From Kappaphycus alvarezii (taxonomy: Eukaryota > Rhodophyta > Florideophyceae > Gigartinales > Solieriaceae): 64,000 nt of DNA. The stretch spans positions 124,001 through 188,000 of the forward strand of contig NADL03000015.1 of assembly GCA_002205965.3 (NCBI GenBank). The letters run 5' to 3'. The notes under the pieces are model-generated. The model worked only from the letters and a program-made list of their open reading frames with translations. It ran no database searches and was not told the DNA's origin. Both the position numbers and the translations under genes were made by a program. Position 1 is the stretch's first letter, and every line of letters begins with the position of its first letter. This document shows positions 44,760 to 56,105 of this stretch, piece by piece.

Positions 44760-47700
44760 GGTATAGTTGTAAAAAAAAAAATTATTAGGATATTGAAGAA
44801 TATTGAATCAATCGCAAGCAGCGTGCTGGAGCGATTCGACGGTTTGTTTGTTTTTGACCAAAGACCACCATGCTTTGCAGGGATGTGACGAAAAGGCCAT
44901 AAAGGCTTCATTGCATGGCGACAGGTGGCCTCCCTTACAGGAAGCTGATCAAAAAAAACCCAGAAACATTATCCTTTTTACTGTACAGTATTGCCCGAAA
45001 CCGCCCAATTTGTTGGTATAATTTTTTAATTGGTATAATGAACAGCTCTGTTGTATCGAAACTTTTTGCAACAGCTCAGAACAAAGTGCCGTAATACTCT
45101 ACTGCCTTGTCCAGTAAATAACAGTTTGGACTGTTAACAGTCAAAATGGTGTTCATTGTACTGTGTGTTACGTTATACCTTGCTGTATATCTGGTTGGTG
45201 TGTCGTATTTAACGTTACTGTAATGTTAATTTGTCAACAATTGTCTAAAAACTGAAACCGTATCGCCCTCACTGTATGAAACCCTCGTTCCTTTCTTTTC
45301 TATTTCAATTTCAATATTTTCTACAATCCGTTACACGTGGAAAGAGTGTACATGGCAAACACTCACATACTGCACTTTCCTCGCTGCTTTGAAATTGTTG
45401 GCATTAATTGTCTAGTTTGCGTCTGCTCGAGGGAGAGAAAAAGAGAAAAGGCCGCTTGTGCATTTCAAGTCTTGCACTTTCATAATTCCAAGCACCGTAA
45501 CTTATCATGCAGGCTTACAGATTGGCAGTGCTACAGCAATTGTTACACTTTTACCACACCCTATGATGGCAATTGTCTAGCTGCAATAGAGTAGTTGTAG
45601 ACGGCAAATTTCTCAAATTCCGAGCTGCGAATGCATTTAAAGGGCTGAGATCAATTGGCGTAGATGTTCAGTTTTTGTAAGGTGTACAAAACTGTATACA
45701 GCAAAGTGCAGTTTTGTGCATATTTCATGCGCGAATGCAGTATATCCAAATATAACCAGGATGGGCGTTGACTTGAGCACCAGTGCCAACTGGGACCCGA
45801 AAGCACCACACGCCCTTCTCGAAAGGGCTACTGTACAAGTGGGCTACTTGCATGGGAATCACCACACTCAATCTCATCCACTACTTCCGCCACACCAATG
45901 ATAGGAGCCACCTGCCGACCAGATTTTTTTGTCCTACTCACCAAAAAAGACACCGCAAATGAAACGCTCAAATCCCCATTTGTCCCCATCAAATCTCCAT
46001 CACTAAATATCACCAACCATCAATCCCCAAACCACCACAAGAAAAAAAAAATTTTCCCCTGTGCTTATCATACCGCAAAATACCCCACCAATCCTGCAAG
46101 TGGAACTACCAACGGAAAAGGTCCAACACTGTCCAGCCCCAACAACCCTCATCGACACCCATTCACCGCACGTTCCACACGCGTCTTTACCTACAATCCT
46201 CCAACAACCCACCCCACAATACCAATTTCCGCAAACTTCTTTCCACGTACTCCCAAGATTCCAATCTCCAAACTAATCCCTTTCCTTCCCCGCTAAAGAG
46301 TCCCGTATTCAAATTGCTTCCCAACAACCACTCATCCACCCACATATGGCCTCACTCCATTCCCACCTTTCCTTGTAATCCAAACCGCACCACAACCCCC
46401 AATTCCCCACCTTCTTTTCTTCTCTTGCAACCCACACTACCATCCAGTGCCCGTCGTTCGCTTCATCCACACGTTCCCTACCCCAACCTATCCTAACATC
46501 AACGTCACCCCGTACCACCCAACCCACCCTACACCTCGCGTTACACTTGCCCATACTCTACACGTCACGCACATCTGCACTTGTCAACTCCAGCACATGT
46601 CCCAGTGCCAAACCTAATCATTCAACCTCAAGCATTCTCGCCCCGCATACGCTCCCTCCCGCTTGAAACAAGCACATGGGCCCTACGCATCCCACTCGCC
46701 TGAAATAGAATAAACTGTTGCGAATCACGCGCAGTTGCACAATCCCGTTTGGTATGCTATTGCACAGGTTTGTATATCACGTTAGCAACGGTGTTGTACT
46801 GTCGTCATACACACCATGTCCAACAGCCTGCGAAATCACTCTATATATACTGCACCGTTGTGCGTCTTCTGCAAGTAGACGTTGTGATCACCAGGCAGGT
46901 ACTTATTATCGGAAACAGGGGCAAAGTGTGTTTCGGATGAAAAGCAGTGCCGTACAGGGGAGTAGACTTGTGACGGATTTAGCTTGCCCAGCAAATAACA
47001 TTGTGCATTGCTGCGCCGCCTGTTTCGGCAGGGATTGTACCATCTGAGCAGCGTAGAATAACAGTCAAGAGGAGGGTTGCCGACGTTGTTATCGAAACAC
47101 TGGCACCCAGCACCGGGACCCAATGGATGAATGCTTGTGCCGCATCCTGGGTGTGGTGAACATTTTCTTATTCTAGATGGCGGGAGGTTTTGACCGAAAG
47201 CTGTAGTAAGGGTTTCAGTAGAGAGCGGGCGATATCGTTACTCGGGTAGATACCGCAGCTCCCCAGTCGAAAGGTATGTCCTTGGGATTGAACGCTGGGA
47301 TAACAGCAGGGTGAAAGCCGTTTGCTTCCGGTGTGTCTACGCGTCTCGTGTATCCTGGCCCGAATGGTTTTGGCCGGGCGAGGATCGAAATGGAGGCGCT
47401 TGTACCAACTCTGCGATTCCATCGTTTTGGCCTGATCAGCGTCGTCGATCTCGCATAGGACTGGTCTCTACTATGCTGACAGCCACCAGCTGGCTATGCC
47501 CTTCACAGAAAGGACATCTTGCTGGGTTTAGGCATAGTGTCACTGAGGTTTGCGAAAGGACTGCCGATGCAAAAAGGCAGTAGAAGGGCTGCATTTCCAT
47601 GCATGAATACAAAACTGTAACGAAATGTGCATTGTGGTACATGTTTGACTTCTGTTTTTGTCTTCGGAATAGTGCACAGTGCTGTTTTGTACTTACACTG

Positions 47701-47838
47701 ACCCCAGCATTGGTTGTGCTGTACAGTAGTGCAGGAGACGGTGCTTTTCGGAACAACATGGGGGAGATGATGTCGCATACTGTAAGAGGGGGAATTCTGG
47801 GTATTTCACTGCCCTACATAGTTGGGATGTGGGGCAGT
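44760..47838. other. Intergenic region with strand-skewed composition
   Basis: No recognisable gene. A (A)n run lies at 44770, a single TACTGTACAGTA palindrome at 44979-44990, and 45.96-46.66 kb is strongly C/A-rich on the plus strand, so the Thr/Pro-rich frames there are not credible proteins. Frames at 46718-47047 and 47168-47583 overlap on both strands with no motif. Confidence 0.45.
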
Positions 47839-47928
47839 TGTACAGCACAGTACAGTAGTCGGGTCTGAGCATTGGGGACTAAGTGAGGCAGAGGTACACT
47901 GTACTGCGAGGTGAATACTGTACAGTTG
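47839..47928. repeat. TACAGTAC motif clusters
   Basis: TGTACAGCACAGTACAGTAG, then GTACACTGTACTG and AATACTGTACAGTTG within 90 bp. Confidence 0.8.
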
Positions 47929-48087
47929 TTGAGCATATGCGCAGACACGCAAGTTACACATCGCCAATCCCGATTGCAGAAGCGCGGATCTGGATAAAGC
48001 ATTGCACCAAAGATCGCATGGAAGGCACGTACAATTCAGTACGCAGGATTGAACACAAGCGACCGATGCAGCACTGTGGGTGAATGC

Positions 48088-48290
48088 AAACCAACAGCAA
48101 ACATGAGCAGAAGGCATGAAGGAAAGCTATAGCAAAGCGGAAGGCAAGCAGAGCAATGGGATGCAAGCGAGGAAAGCAACCAAAGCGCACACAGACACGG
48201 ACTGGACGAAAGAGCAATACAGCGTAAGCGAATGCAGAGCGGAACAGGCAAGGGAATGCAGAAGCACAAAACATAGCGGCAGCAATTAGA
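48088..48290. repeat. Degenerate AGCAAA/GCAGA-type low-complexity tract
   Basis: About 200 bp of loosely repeated short units (AAGCAGAGCAATGGGATGCA, GCGAGGAAAGCAACCAAAGC, GAATGCAGAGCGGAACAGGC). Its complement is read as Cys/Phe/Leu-rich frames that I reject as genes. Confidence 0.5.
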
Positions 48291-48469
48291 ACTCTACATA
48301 AAGGGTTAGGAATAGCGGCTGAACGAGAAAAGACGGGGTAAGCACGCCGGCAACTTGATGCCGATTAACATTGCCTCCGCTCACCTCTGACGCGACTCTA
48401 CCCTTTGCTATCCACCAGTACCGCCACTACAGCTATCTCTCTTTCCCCTCCGCAGCCGGCCAATCAACA

Positions 48470-48643
48470 ACAGTACAGTACATGAACTCAGGTTGCTCAG
48501 TACAGTACATATTCTGCACTACAGAACACATGTGCCCTATTAAACTGTACAGCACATACAGCACTGCATTCTACAGTACCGCAGTGCAGAACAGTACCCG
48601 AGCATTCAAGCCAGACCAATCATGTCCAATACAGTACTGTACT
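48470..48643. repeat. TACAGTAC motif clusters
   Basis: AACAGTACAGTACATG, CTCAGTACAGTACATATTC, AAACTGTACAGC, CTACAGTACCGC and AATACAGTACTGTAC recur within 175 bp, the densest block in the window. Confidence 0.85.
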
Positions 48644-48744
48644 TTTCTAATATTTTTCAAATATTAAATCACGCCACATTTCTCTTGTACGTACTTTCGG
48701 GCACCTGCTTGGTTGGGGCAATGGCAATTGTTGCTAGAAATATT

Positions 48745-50294
48745 GAGCCTAATAATAAATATAGAAACCTTACAATCCAAGGCATAATTGTACAGTACAA
48801 TACGAAGCGTTAGTGGCAAGCAAAAACCCCTTACCTGCGGAGAGAGCGATAGGACTAAGGAGGCCAGAGAACTAACACCTACTCTCCTATTTCTAAAGGA
48901 AAGAAAAAAGTCGCTGGCATAGTGGATAATAGATATAGAGACTATAAACAGAAATACATAAAAAGTAACTAAAAAGAAAACTAGATCACAGACTAGTAGT
49001 TCATTTTACCTCCATTGGCCTTAAGAACTGCGATGCACCTTTTGTGTATCGACTCCACTAACCTCTAAAGCACAGTTCCCTCGATTTTGGCCCATTCTTT
49101 GTCAATTGCCTTTTTTAAAGCAGAAAATGATTCAAACTGCCTTCCGATACCGTAAAACGGCCACACAAGGACACTCCATACGTTTTCGATTTGGTTTAGT
49201 TCTGGGGAACGTGCAGAACAATCCATTACAGTAACGTCCTTCTCAGAAAACCATGCCTTCGTATGTTGGGACACATTGATAGGGGCATTATTCTGCTGGA
49301 TCACCCAATCAAGTTCATAGTTAATGGACGCAAAATCTAGTAAATTATTCTCCAATGTCGTACAGTAACTTGCAACACCTGCCTTCCATTCAAATAAACA
49401 ATTGACACTTGTCAAAGTAAGAGAAGCAGCCCAAATCATAACTGAACCACCCATTTTGGCGCTTAGCCAATAGCCTCTTTTTTTACGAATATCATAATAG
49501 TAATGCTTAAACCGTCTGGCCCATCCAAATTAAATTTTTTTCATCTAAAGATTACTTTATTCCAATCATTCAGTCCTTTGCTCAACCATCTTGTAGCCAA
49601 TCAAGTTTGCTTTTTTGTGGGCTGCGGTAAGAGCGGAACCTGTTTATCTTCTTATACGTAAGGTACTCGTTGCACGTAATATATGCTGTACTCTCTTCTT
49701 GCCTATTGGCAAATCCAAAGCGGTATAGAGTTGTCCCGCGATTTCTCACCTTGTATGCCTCCTTAGTAGATGCCTTCTTTGGCGAGATATTTTGGCGGGC
49801 GTCCGCTGCGTTTCCTTTGCCATACTTATCCGGGGCTTGGATAAATTCCACACCACTTTTTAGAGCGATTGATTTTCAATGCGATAGAATCAATGCTCTC
49901 CCCGGCACACCTTATCCTCATAATTTCCCTTTTTCTTGATCCGAGAGAGAATTTTCGCTAGGCATATTTTGATGGTAATTCGTCGTTCTTTGCCGTTTGG
50001 ATACTAGTTGCAGTCGGTATTGTCCATTTGAAGTATATAGCAGAGTACCCTATAAGTTTTAGGTTGTCTTAAATTCTACTTTTTTAATATTTTTTCTATA
50101 GTTTCTATTTTTTATCCGTTTACAAACTGGAATATTACGTTTACGTCGCCTCGATACCATTTCGTTGTTAATATTTCTGGTTTTTCTTTCCCTATCTGAC
50201 TGGGACGCCTTTCTAGAGTATTTCTTTTAGGGCGGGGGCTGTAGCAAGTGTGCAGAACTCAGAAACCGGGGCCGTTTCTATATTTACTAGGCTC
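48745..50294. mobile_element. Tc1/mariner element, about 1.55 kb
   Basis: GAGCCTAATAATAAATATAG AAACC at 48745-48769 is the imperfect complement of 50274-50294 (GAGCCTAGTAAATATAGAAAC when reversed). Further inside, 48930-48975 and 50070-50130 also pair (ACTTTTT...ATAGTCTCTAT...TTATCC). The element encloses a minus-strand transposase at 49065-49851. Size and gene content suit Tc1/mariner. TACAGTAC motifs lie right outside both arms (48789-48802 is inside the left, 50317-50346 outside the right), so the precise termini and the TA duplication are not settled. Confidence 0.65.
49065..49851 (-). pseudogene. Tc1/mariner transposase, inactivated
   Basis: The minus-strand N-terminal frame (49851-49582) carries a basic DNA-binding part including KYGKGNAADARQNISPKKAS. 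In the bridging segment (about 49560-49455) the first catalytic region reads VIF-R-stop-KKFNLDGPDGL with a frame disturbance where the family has F-S-D-E. The C-terminal frame (49454-49065) contains GGSVMIWA, VIQQNNAPINVSQHTKAWF and ARSPELNQIENVWSVLV, then GRQFESFSALKKAIDKEW. In the second catalytic motif the usual Q-D-N-A-P is Q-N-N-A-P, so the second Asp is lost. The TAA near 49063 ends the protein. Function would be DDE/D cut-and-paste transposition at TA sites; the copy is dead. Confidence 0.93.
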
Positions 50295-50316
50295 ACTATA
50301 TTGTATTGCGGAGAAT

Positions 50317-50346
50317 GTACAGTACTGCACAGTACAGTACAGTAGT
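50317..50346. repeat. TACAGTAC motif cluster
   Basis: TGTACAGTACTGCACAGTAC AGTACAGTAG, immediately outside the right arm of the Tc1/mariner element. Confidence 0.85.
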
Positions 50347-50599
50347 AGTGCTTTAGCCTTCCTAGCCAAAGGCAATACTAGGGGGCGAATGCGGAAATTA
50401 GTAGTCACCAGTGCACCCATTACCTCGATAGGGTCCCTGTTACCTTCCCGGTGCAATCTTATTTGAACTTTTGCTAAAATTTAATAAAGATCGAAGACTG
50501 GAGGCTTCTCAAATATGCAGCATCTGTGGAGACCTATCTAGAATAAATTGCAATAAAATCAATATATGGTGACGCCATGAGCAGTAGCGCACTGACCTT

Positions 50600-50860
50600 G
50601 GAACTGTCAAACACCTACAACTTGCCAGAAGTAGGCTGGACCCCATCCCCATTTCTACCCTCGGAGGATGGCACCCGTATGCCCACGCGTTTTTAGCCGA
50701 CTTCGCACGCAAAGTCGCTAAGAGAGCAAGGGAACCCTACGCAAAGGTCAAACAAGTCTTAACACAACTTCATGCCGCAGCGGCAGCGATGTCCAATGCG
50801 GCGTGCCTGTTGGCTGGCCTCCAGCCAGTTTCTAGCGTTTTGAGTTTTCTAGCGTTTTGA
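50600..50860 (+). pseudogene. LINE 3' end, fourth copy of the RLE LINE family
   Basis: An ATG-independent frame reads DPIPISTLGGWHPYAHAFLA (from about 50639), then RKVAKRAREPYAKVKQVLTQ and LHAAAAAMSNAACLLAGLQP, ending with TGA at 50858-50860. It aligns with PVPISNLGGWHTDAFAVLTD and NAACLTAGLTPAV at 38.1-38.3 kb and with IAACLLSDLP at 4.65 kb. Only the last ~75 residues are left, consistent with extreme 5' truncation. The terminal TTCTAGCGTTTTGA is directly duplicated (about 50830-50860), adding about five residues before the stop. Confidence 0.85.
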
Positions 50861-50965
50861 CGGCCATTCGCCAATATTATACATTGTAAGGTCTATCCTA
50901 CATCACGAAATCCCCCAGAGAACTGACAACAGTTCTCATGGACTAAAAATACCCCAAATTACCTC

Positions 50966-51330
50966 CTACACTTTTCTAGGGGCCACTGCATCCCTTATAT
51001 CCGAGAGTGCGTTAAAATCATTTCTTAAAGCTTTGAACAGTTTACGAAGTAAATTTTGAAACCAAACAGCAGCAGTACACTGTGCAGGACAAAAACGATA
51101 CTCCGCACGGCAGCCTATAAAGTCATTGATCCCGTTTACGCTGAAACCGTTATTCATTTCCAAACATAATTGTACGGTGGGATATCTTGTTTTATTATGG
51201 AGCCAGGCTTTGTTTTCTACAGTATCATATGAACAGATACTCCAGAGTCAAGCAGAAATTTCGCTGCTTGTAAGTCACCATGCTTTGTGATGGCTGCAAA
51301 CTCATCTATGGTAATCTCATCTGTTTTTGG
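50966..51330 (-). pseudogene. Possible ankyrin-like or protease-like relic
   Basis: On the minus strand, about 51320-51225 reads EITIDEFAAITKHGDLQAAK then FLLDSGVSVHM. The spacing A-x-x-x-x-G-x-L-x-x-A-K-F-L-L-x-x-G fits one ankyrin repeat, while L-D-S-G-V-S-V-H-M also resembles a retroviral-type protease site. Another frame continues NKAWLHNKTRYPTVQLCLE to a stop at 50966 (DIRDAVAPRKV at the end). Too little remains to decide; ankyrin is slightly favoured. Confidence 0.3.
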
Positions 51331-54300
51331 AAACTGTCTTGCCTCCGGCAGCACTACGTCAGATCGCTGCCATTCTGTGCCGAATCTTGATGTACATGCT
51401 CTGGTTCACTTTGGTAAAAAGATCAGCATTCATCAAAACCATTAATCGATAATTCCAAAGCCCGGAAATTGCGAGTAACAAACAATTACGTGTGTTAAGT
51501 AACCGTGGTATTAGGGGGCATTAGACTGCTTGCTGCATTAATTCTTTGCCAAATGACCAAACTGGTTATATCAATAGCAGCGACGACTCCTTACCTGTGA
51601 GCAGCCAATCTGTTTACTATGCTGCGCCCGATTCGAAAGGTTAGGCTTCATTGCTTGCCTATTATCTCAAAAACTTCCAAATACCTGATAGTCATTTTTT
51701 CTCGAAACCTGGTCGCCGCGCTCTTGTAACAGTTTAAAAATGACAGTTTCCGAATCTAGAACTGCCTTGCAGTCATGCAAGAAGGCATAATTGGGAGAGA
51801 TGGTAGCCTTTACTTTTCTCTGAAGGACGCAAGAAACTATGCAAAATTTATATTCTCACCCGAACCCCTCCAAATAGCAGATGGTCTATTAAATATATCC
51901 TCGACAGTATCCAAATAGTACTGCCTAGTCTCGCTTCGGTGAACATTCTCGACAATTTTGACTAAAACTTAATCTATGTCGCGGTGCTTGAGACTAAGTC
52001 AAGGCCGTGGACTTGGAAAAAATCTTGTAAGGATCCTTTATCCCCTCTAAGCAGAGTCTCTATGGTCTATCTCATCGAGTCAATGGATGATCGTATCTCG
52101 GGCAAGTGCAAATTTACTGCTCAGATCCTTATCCAGTTCCGGATCCTCATTTTAATTCCCTTTCAGAAAATCACAGGATATCATCTACATAGTACCATTT
52201 TATGCAAGAGGTGCACTTGTTTTCGCAATTCAAAAATGGAAATCTTACCAAATATTTCAACATATTATATAAAATCTCTTGCGTCTCTTATTCTGATCTT
52301 GACGCAAATATTAGGCACTTCATGAGAAGCAAAAAGTAAAACACAACAGTAAAAGATGATCGTGAGGGAAACGATATATACAGTATGGGTTGTATAGTAC
52401 AGCCAGAAATTAAAAATAAAGCAAGGAACAAGGAGGGACAAAATGGAGTCTTCCGGTGTTCAATTAGCTTAAGTTACAATATAGATATCTGCTTTTTATG
52501 CTTCGAGCTCAGTATCTTCATAGCAGCCAGTTATTCACTGCGCAAGTCTAAGTTTCTAAACGTTATATTTTGCAGCATCTGAAATCAGCTTTGTTATCGT
52601 TTTATGTTACTTATCCGAGATTTAACTCGAAACAGTAAATTATCACATAAAAGGCAGGTTTAAGGCAATAAACGATTAAAAAACATGATGATTACCATTA
52701 CCCATGTTAATTTAGGGTAACTGTAGAAGAAATAGTACCGACTGTGATTCCTTAAGCATATTTTGGTAATGACATAATGAATGTAATTCCGATAGAGCTT
52801 CCTGTAGGATCCTCTGAAGCATAAGCTCTGAAGCATGAGCAGTTGGATACTGCTAAATTGAAGGAAAAACATAATCAGTCTCAGTATCTCGATTCAAAAT
52901 ATCCTATGAAGACCATACTTAATTAAATGACAGAAAAATATTGTATAGGAAATAATAGAGCGCAACAATTCCAAAACTTTGGAGGTGCTTTTTCGTACCC
53001 GGGACTTTAGAAGCTTCCGTTAATTTGACCGCATATTGCTTCCCCTCATACGCGCTACCGATATATTTTTTGCCCCGTCTTGCATTTTGCCTCTTAGCCT
53101 TCAGAAATAAGGGCGCTTGCCTTCACAGCCATTGTAGTTACCACCTCACTAAACAAATTTCAATTCATTTAATAGTAAATGTGGAAATAGATCTGCTTGA
53201 ATAATATTTTGTCGCCCCTCCTTCGAAACCTTTTGCTTAACTTTAAATAAATAAAATTCTTCGTAAAGCAACTGCTCACTGGGAATAAAATATTTATTGG
53301 ATTTTACCCCTCAGCAAGATGGTGCTGAGAACTGAATGAATACTCAAAGTAATGCTGTTCCATTTTTTGTCCATGTAATCCAAGGGATTTCCTGATTTTT
53401 ATTCCACACAATTCCGCAAAAAGCGATTTGCTGTAAACACTGCCATCCATGAGAAATTGTTTAATATCTCGCTGAGTTGTTGTTGAGCCGATACAGAATC
53501 CTTGTTGTAGACACTAGTACTTCTGCAAAGTCAAAAGGGGTTTATAAGAAACCAGAGATGACCCACACCGAAAGTTTTGCCATTATTACGTGTTACAACT
53601 AACAACTAAACAACACCGTTTACAACATTAATTTCTGTACTCCGAATGTTCTAAAAAAGTTCAGAGATAGTTGAATCCAGTCATGTCTCCAGTAAGAGGT
53701 TCATTCATTTCTTTCCAAGCTCAATCTTCTGATCACCTTCATCAAATATTATACTGCCGCTAGGTTATTAATACCCTAAATTTTACCAAAAAATGCCCTT
53801 TACCCACGGAAGCTTTAAATTAAATAAAATTGTGGCCATTTTTATCAGTAAAATTCTCGGCAGAACTGGATAAATCTTGTTTCTATTCCATTTCAGATAA
53901 TTTATGAGACCATTCGAAGCTTTTTATCTTATCAATTAGATGGTACAGATTTTCGTGTCACCTTAACATGAAAAGACATTTTTCCGACCTAGAGTTTTTC
54001 TTTGGGTTGATCTAGTTAGCGATACTTAGGCCTTGGACATGGAAGAGATCACGTTTATTGTAAAAATGGAAATAGTAGGAAAAACTGTAACCCAATGCAA
54101 AGCATCAAAAAGGACATATCACCAATTCACGCAATAAATATAGTAGCTGCGTCTCAAATTAATGTACGAAAACTTTTCCCAATGGCTCCAGACTTCCAGT
54201 TTTCTGTACACGTATGAAATTCAGGATCTATTTTACTGATCTTCTCCCTGAATCCTTTTCCGCTGAATGAAAATGTTATTTCTCTTGTAGGACCACAAGT

Positions 54301-55430
54301 CCAGGCCAAATCATGTCGGATTGATATAAATTCTAATCCAACTGCACTCCCTAAATGTACTCTAATCGCAGAACTCTGTCTATTTGCGCCTTGATAAACC
54401 TCTCTGCCCGTAAATTTAAATCATTCAAAATACGAAACATATTCAATTCTCAGTCTCCAATTTTTACTACAAATAGAACTGATTAATTGCGAACGAAAGT
54501 TTGACGACAAGTAGTTGAAGCTAATTTTGGTGAAAATGGGCTAAATGATTTCAATCAACGCGACCCTTGCACTCATACTTGATAGAAAAACCTTTAGTGT
54601 GGATGAAAGTAGAGATGAGCGATTAAAAATTACATGATTATTACTTTACCGCACTATTTTATCGCTAGCTCTTACTTCCTGAGTATCTTCGATAACAGTT
54701 AGCATAATTAGGAGAGAATAACTTGTTGCTAGAACAGATAATGTTTTGCTAGGCAAGTATAAGACATAAGAAAGTGCAGTCCGTTCAGCGATATATTGCG
54801 GGTCGCTACAAAATTCAAGCCCAGTCGAACGCCTTATGCTAAGGGCCTTGTTGAGTATAAAGATGGATCTTTAAAATAATTTGAGAGTAGGTTGAAAATT
54901 TAGCAAGATTTGTATTAACTCCTGAAATATTGATATGGAATATTGACTAGATAGATAACAACCTTGTAATTTCCCGTCACTCTTTGAATTCCTTTTAATC
55001 TTAAGCCATCTCTCATCGATAGTTTTATTTTGTCAGCTACGGCTCAATAGCTCTATAAAAGCTTAATTTTCTAATCTTTAAGTACATTGAAATACTTTAA
55101 TGGACTTCCAGATACTTTCATAGCCCCACTTATTTTTATCAAAAAGGCCAATACTTGACAAATACTATCATCAAACGATGCTTGGATAAGGCTAGAGTAT
55201 CTAGAGCGAAATGTGAGAACGCTGCTTCTAATTCGTAAATAAATGCAGGTCTCAAGCATTGGAAGGAGAGTGCGTGTACGTAAATTACTTAAACTGTCTT
55301 TATTATTTCTTTGATCTAATTTTTGGACCTATGAGCCCATAGCTAACAGCAAGTATCCTAAAATAAATATTTTAGAGTGTCCAAATAACATTGAAATGAA
55401 TACATTAATCCAACCCGAATGATAAAAATG
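51331..55430. other. AT-rich region without recognisable gene
   Basis: The frame at 51984-52325 (+, 113 codons) is Ile/Leu/Ser-rich with no motif. A short similarity exists between 51985-52030 and 54015-54060 (CTTGG-CATGGAA-type words). Otherwise I see nothing but AT-rich decayed sequence. Confidence 0.45.
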
Positions 55431-55436
55431 TTTATA

Positions 55437-56105
55437 GTTCTGAGCACCCCGTCCCAACTTGAAAATGGTGTTTTGGCAGGTCAAGTTGCCTTTATGGGCC
55501 AATTTTCGACCTTAATTGTATCTGGCTTGGAATTTTATTATTTAACTGACACTAATTTTACTCATTATAATGCTCTAGACAGATCTTACCCAGATGATTA
55601 ATAGTCGTAAATAAATATAAAATAGGGCTCAAGAGCAAACACACACTCCGATGTTGGCTCTGAACTGGACTATCAAATCCTGCCCCTGCAAATACATTTA
55701 TTACAGATAATTTGGCTACATATGAGTATATCCACCCGGATCCTTCCTGGATCACCTCTCTATCCAATCTGATGTGGCCCCGTTCTTTGATTTTGTTGCG
55801 ATATTTATTCAAATATGACCCCATACTCCGTCATCTACATTTAATTAGAAACTTCAAGGTTTTCGGAAGTGATGACAGCCCATTATTGGAAAGAAATGCC
55901 CAGTGCTGCCGAAACCTCTTCCTTCAAGTGTTGTCTGGTTTCGAACTTCTTATTTCCATCGGTACTTTAGACCTGTTTTTCCCAAGCTTATAGCAGGAAG
56001 CGGGTCATGGCCGGTTCTAAACCCCGAAGGACATACATATGGTCCAGTTGTCCAAGATATCTCTCACGCTGTACCAAGACAACTTCTTATCGCCACTAGT
56101 GAAAT
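55437..56105 (+). repeat. Second member of the 7.2-8.4 kb inverted-repeat element family
   Basis: Sequence from 55437 follows the same order as 7380-8065: GGCAGGTCAAGTTGCC...GGGCCAATTTTCGACCTTA, then CACTCCGATGTTGGCTCTGA A (against CACTCCGGTGTTGGCTCTGA A), TCAAATCCTGCCCCTGCA, GGATCACCTCT and CAGTGCTGCCGA. Similarity is imperfect throughout, suggesting an old copy. No right-hand inverted arm is visible near 56.1 kb. The frames 55419-55601 and 55712-55993 read this non-coding repeat. Confidence 0.65.

Noticed and set aside
45898-46554. Overlapping Thr/Pro-rich (+) and Gly/Trp-rich (-) frames
   Set aside because: Compositional artefact of a C/A-rich tract; no motifs and both strands open.
47806-48274. 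Cys/Leu-rich minus-strand frames
   Set aside because: They translate a degenerate short-unit repeat and TACAGTAC clusters.
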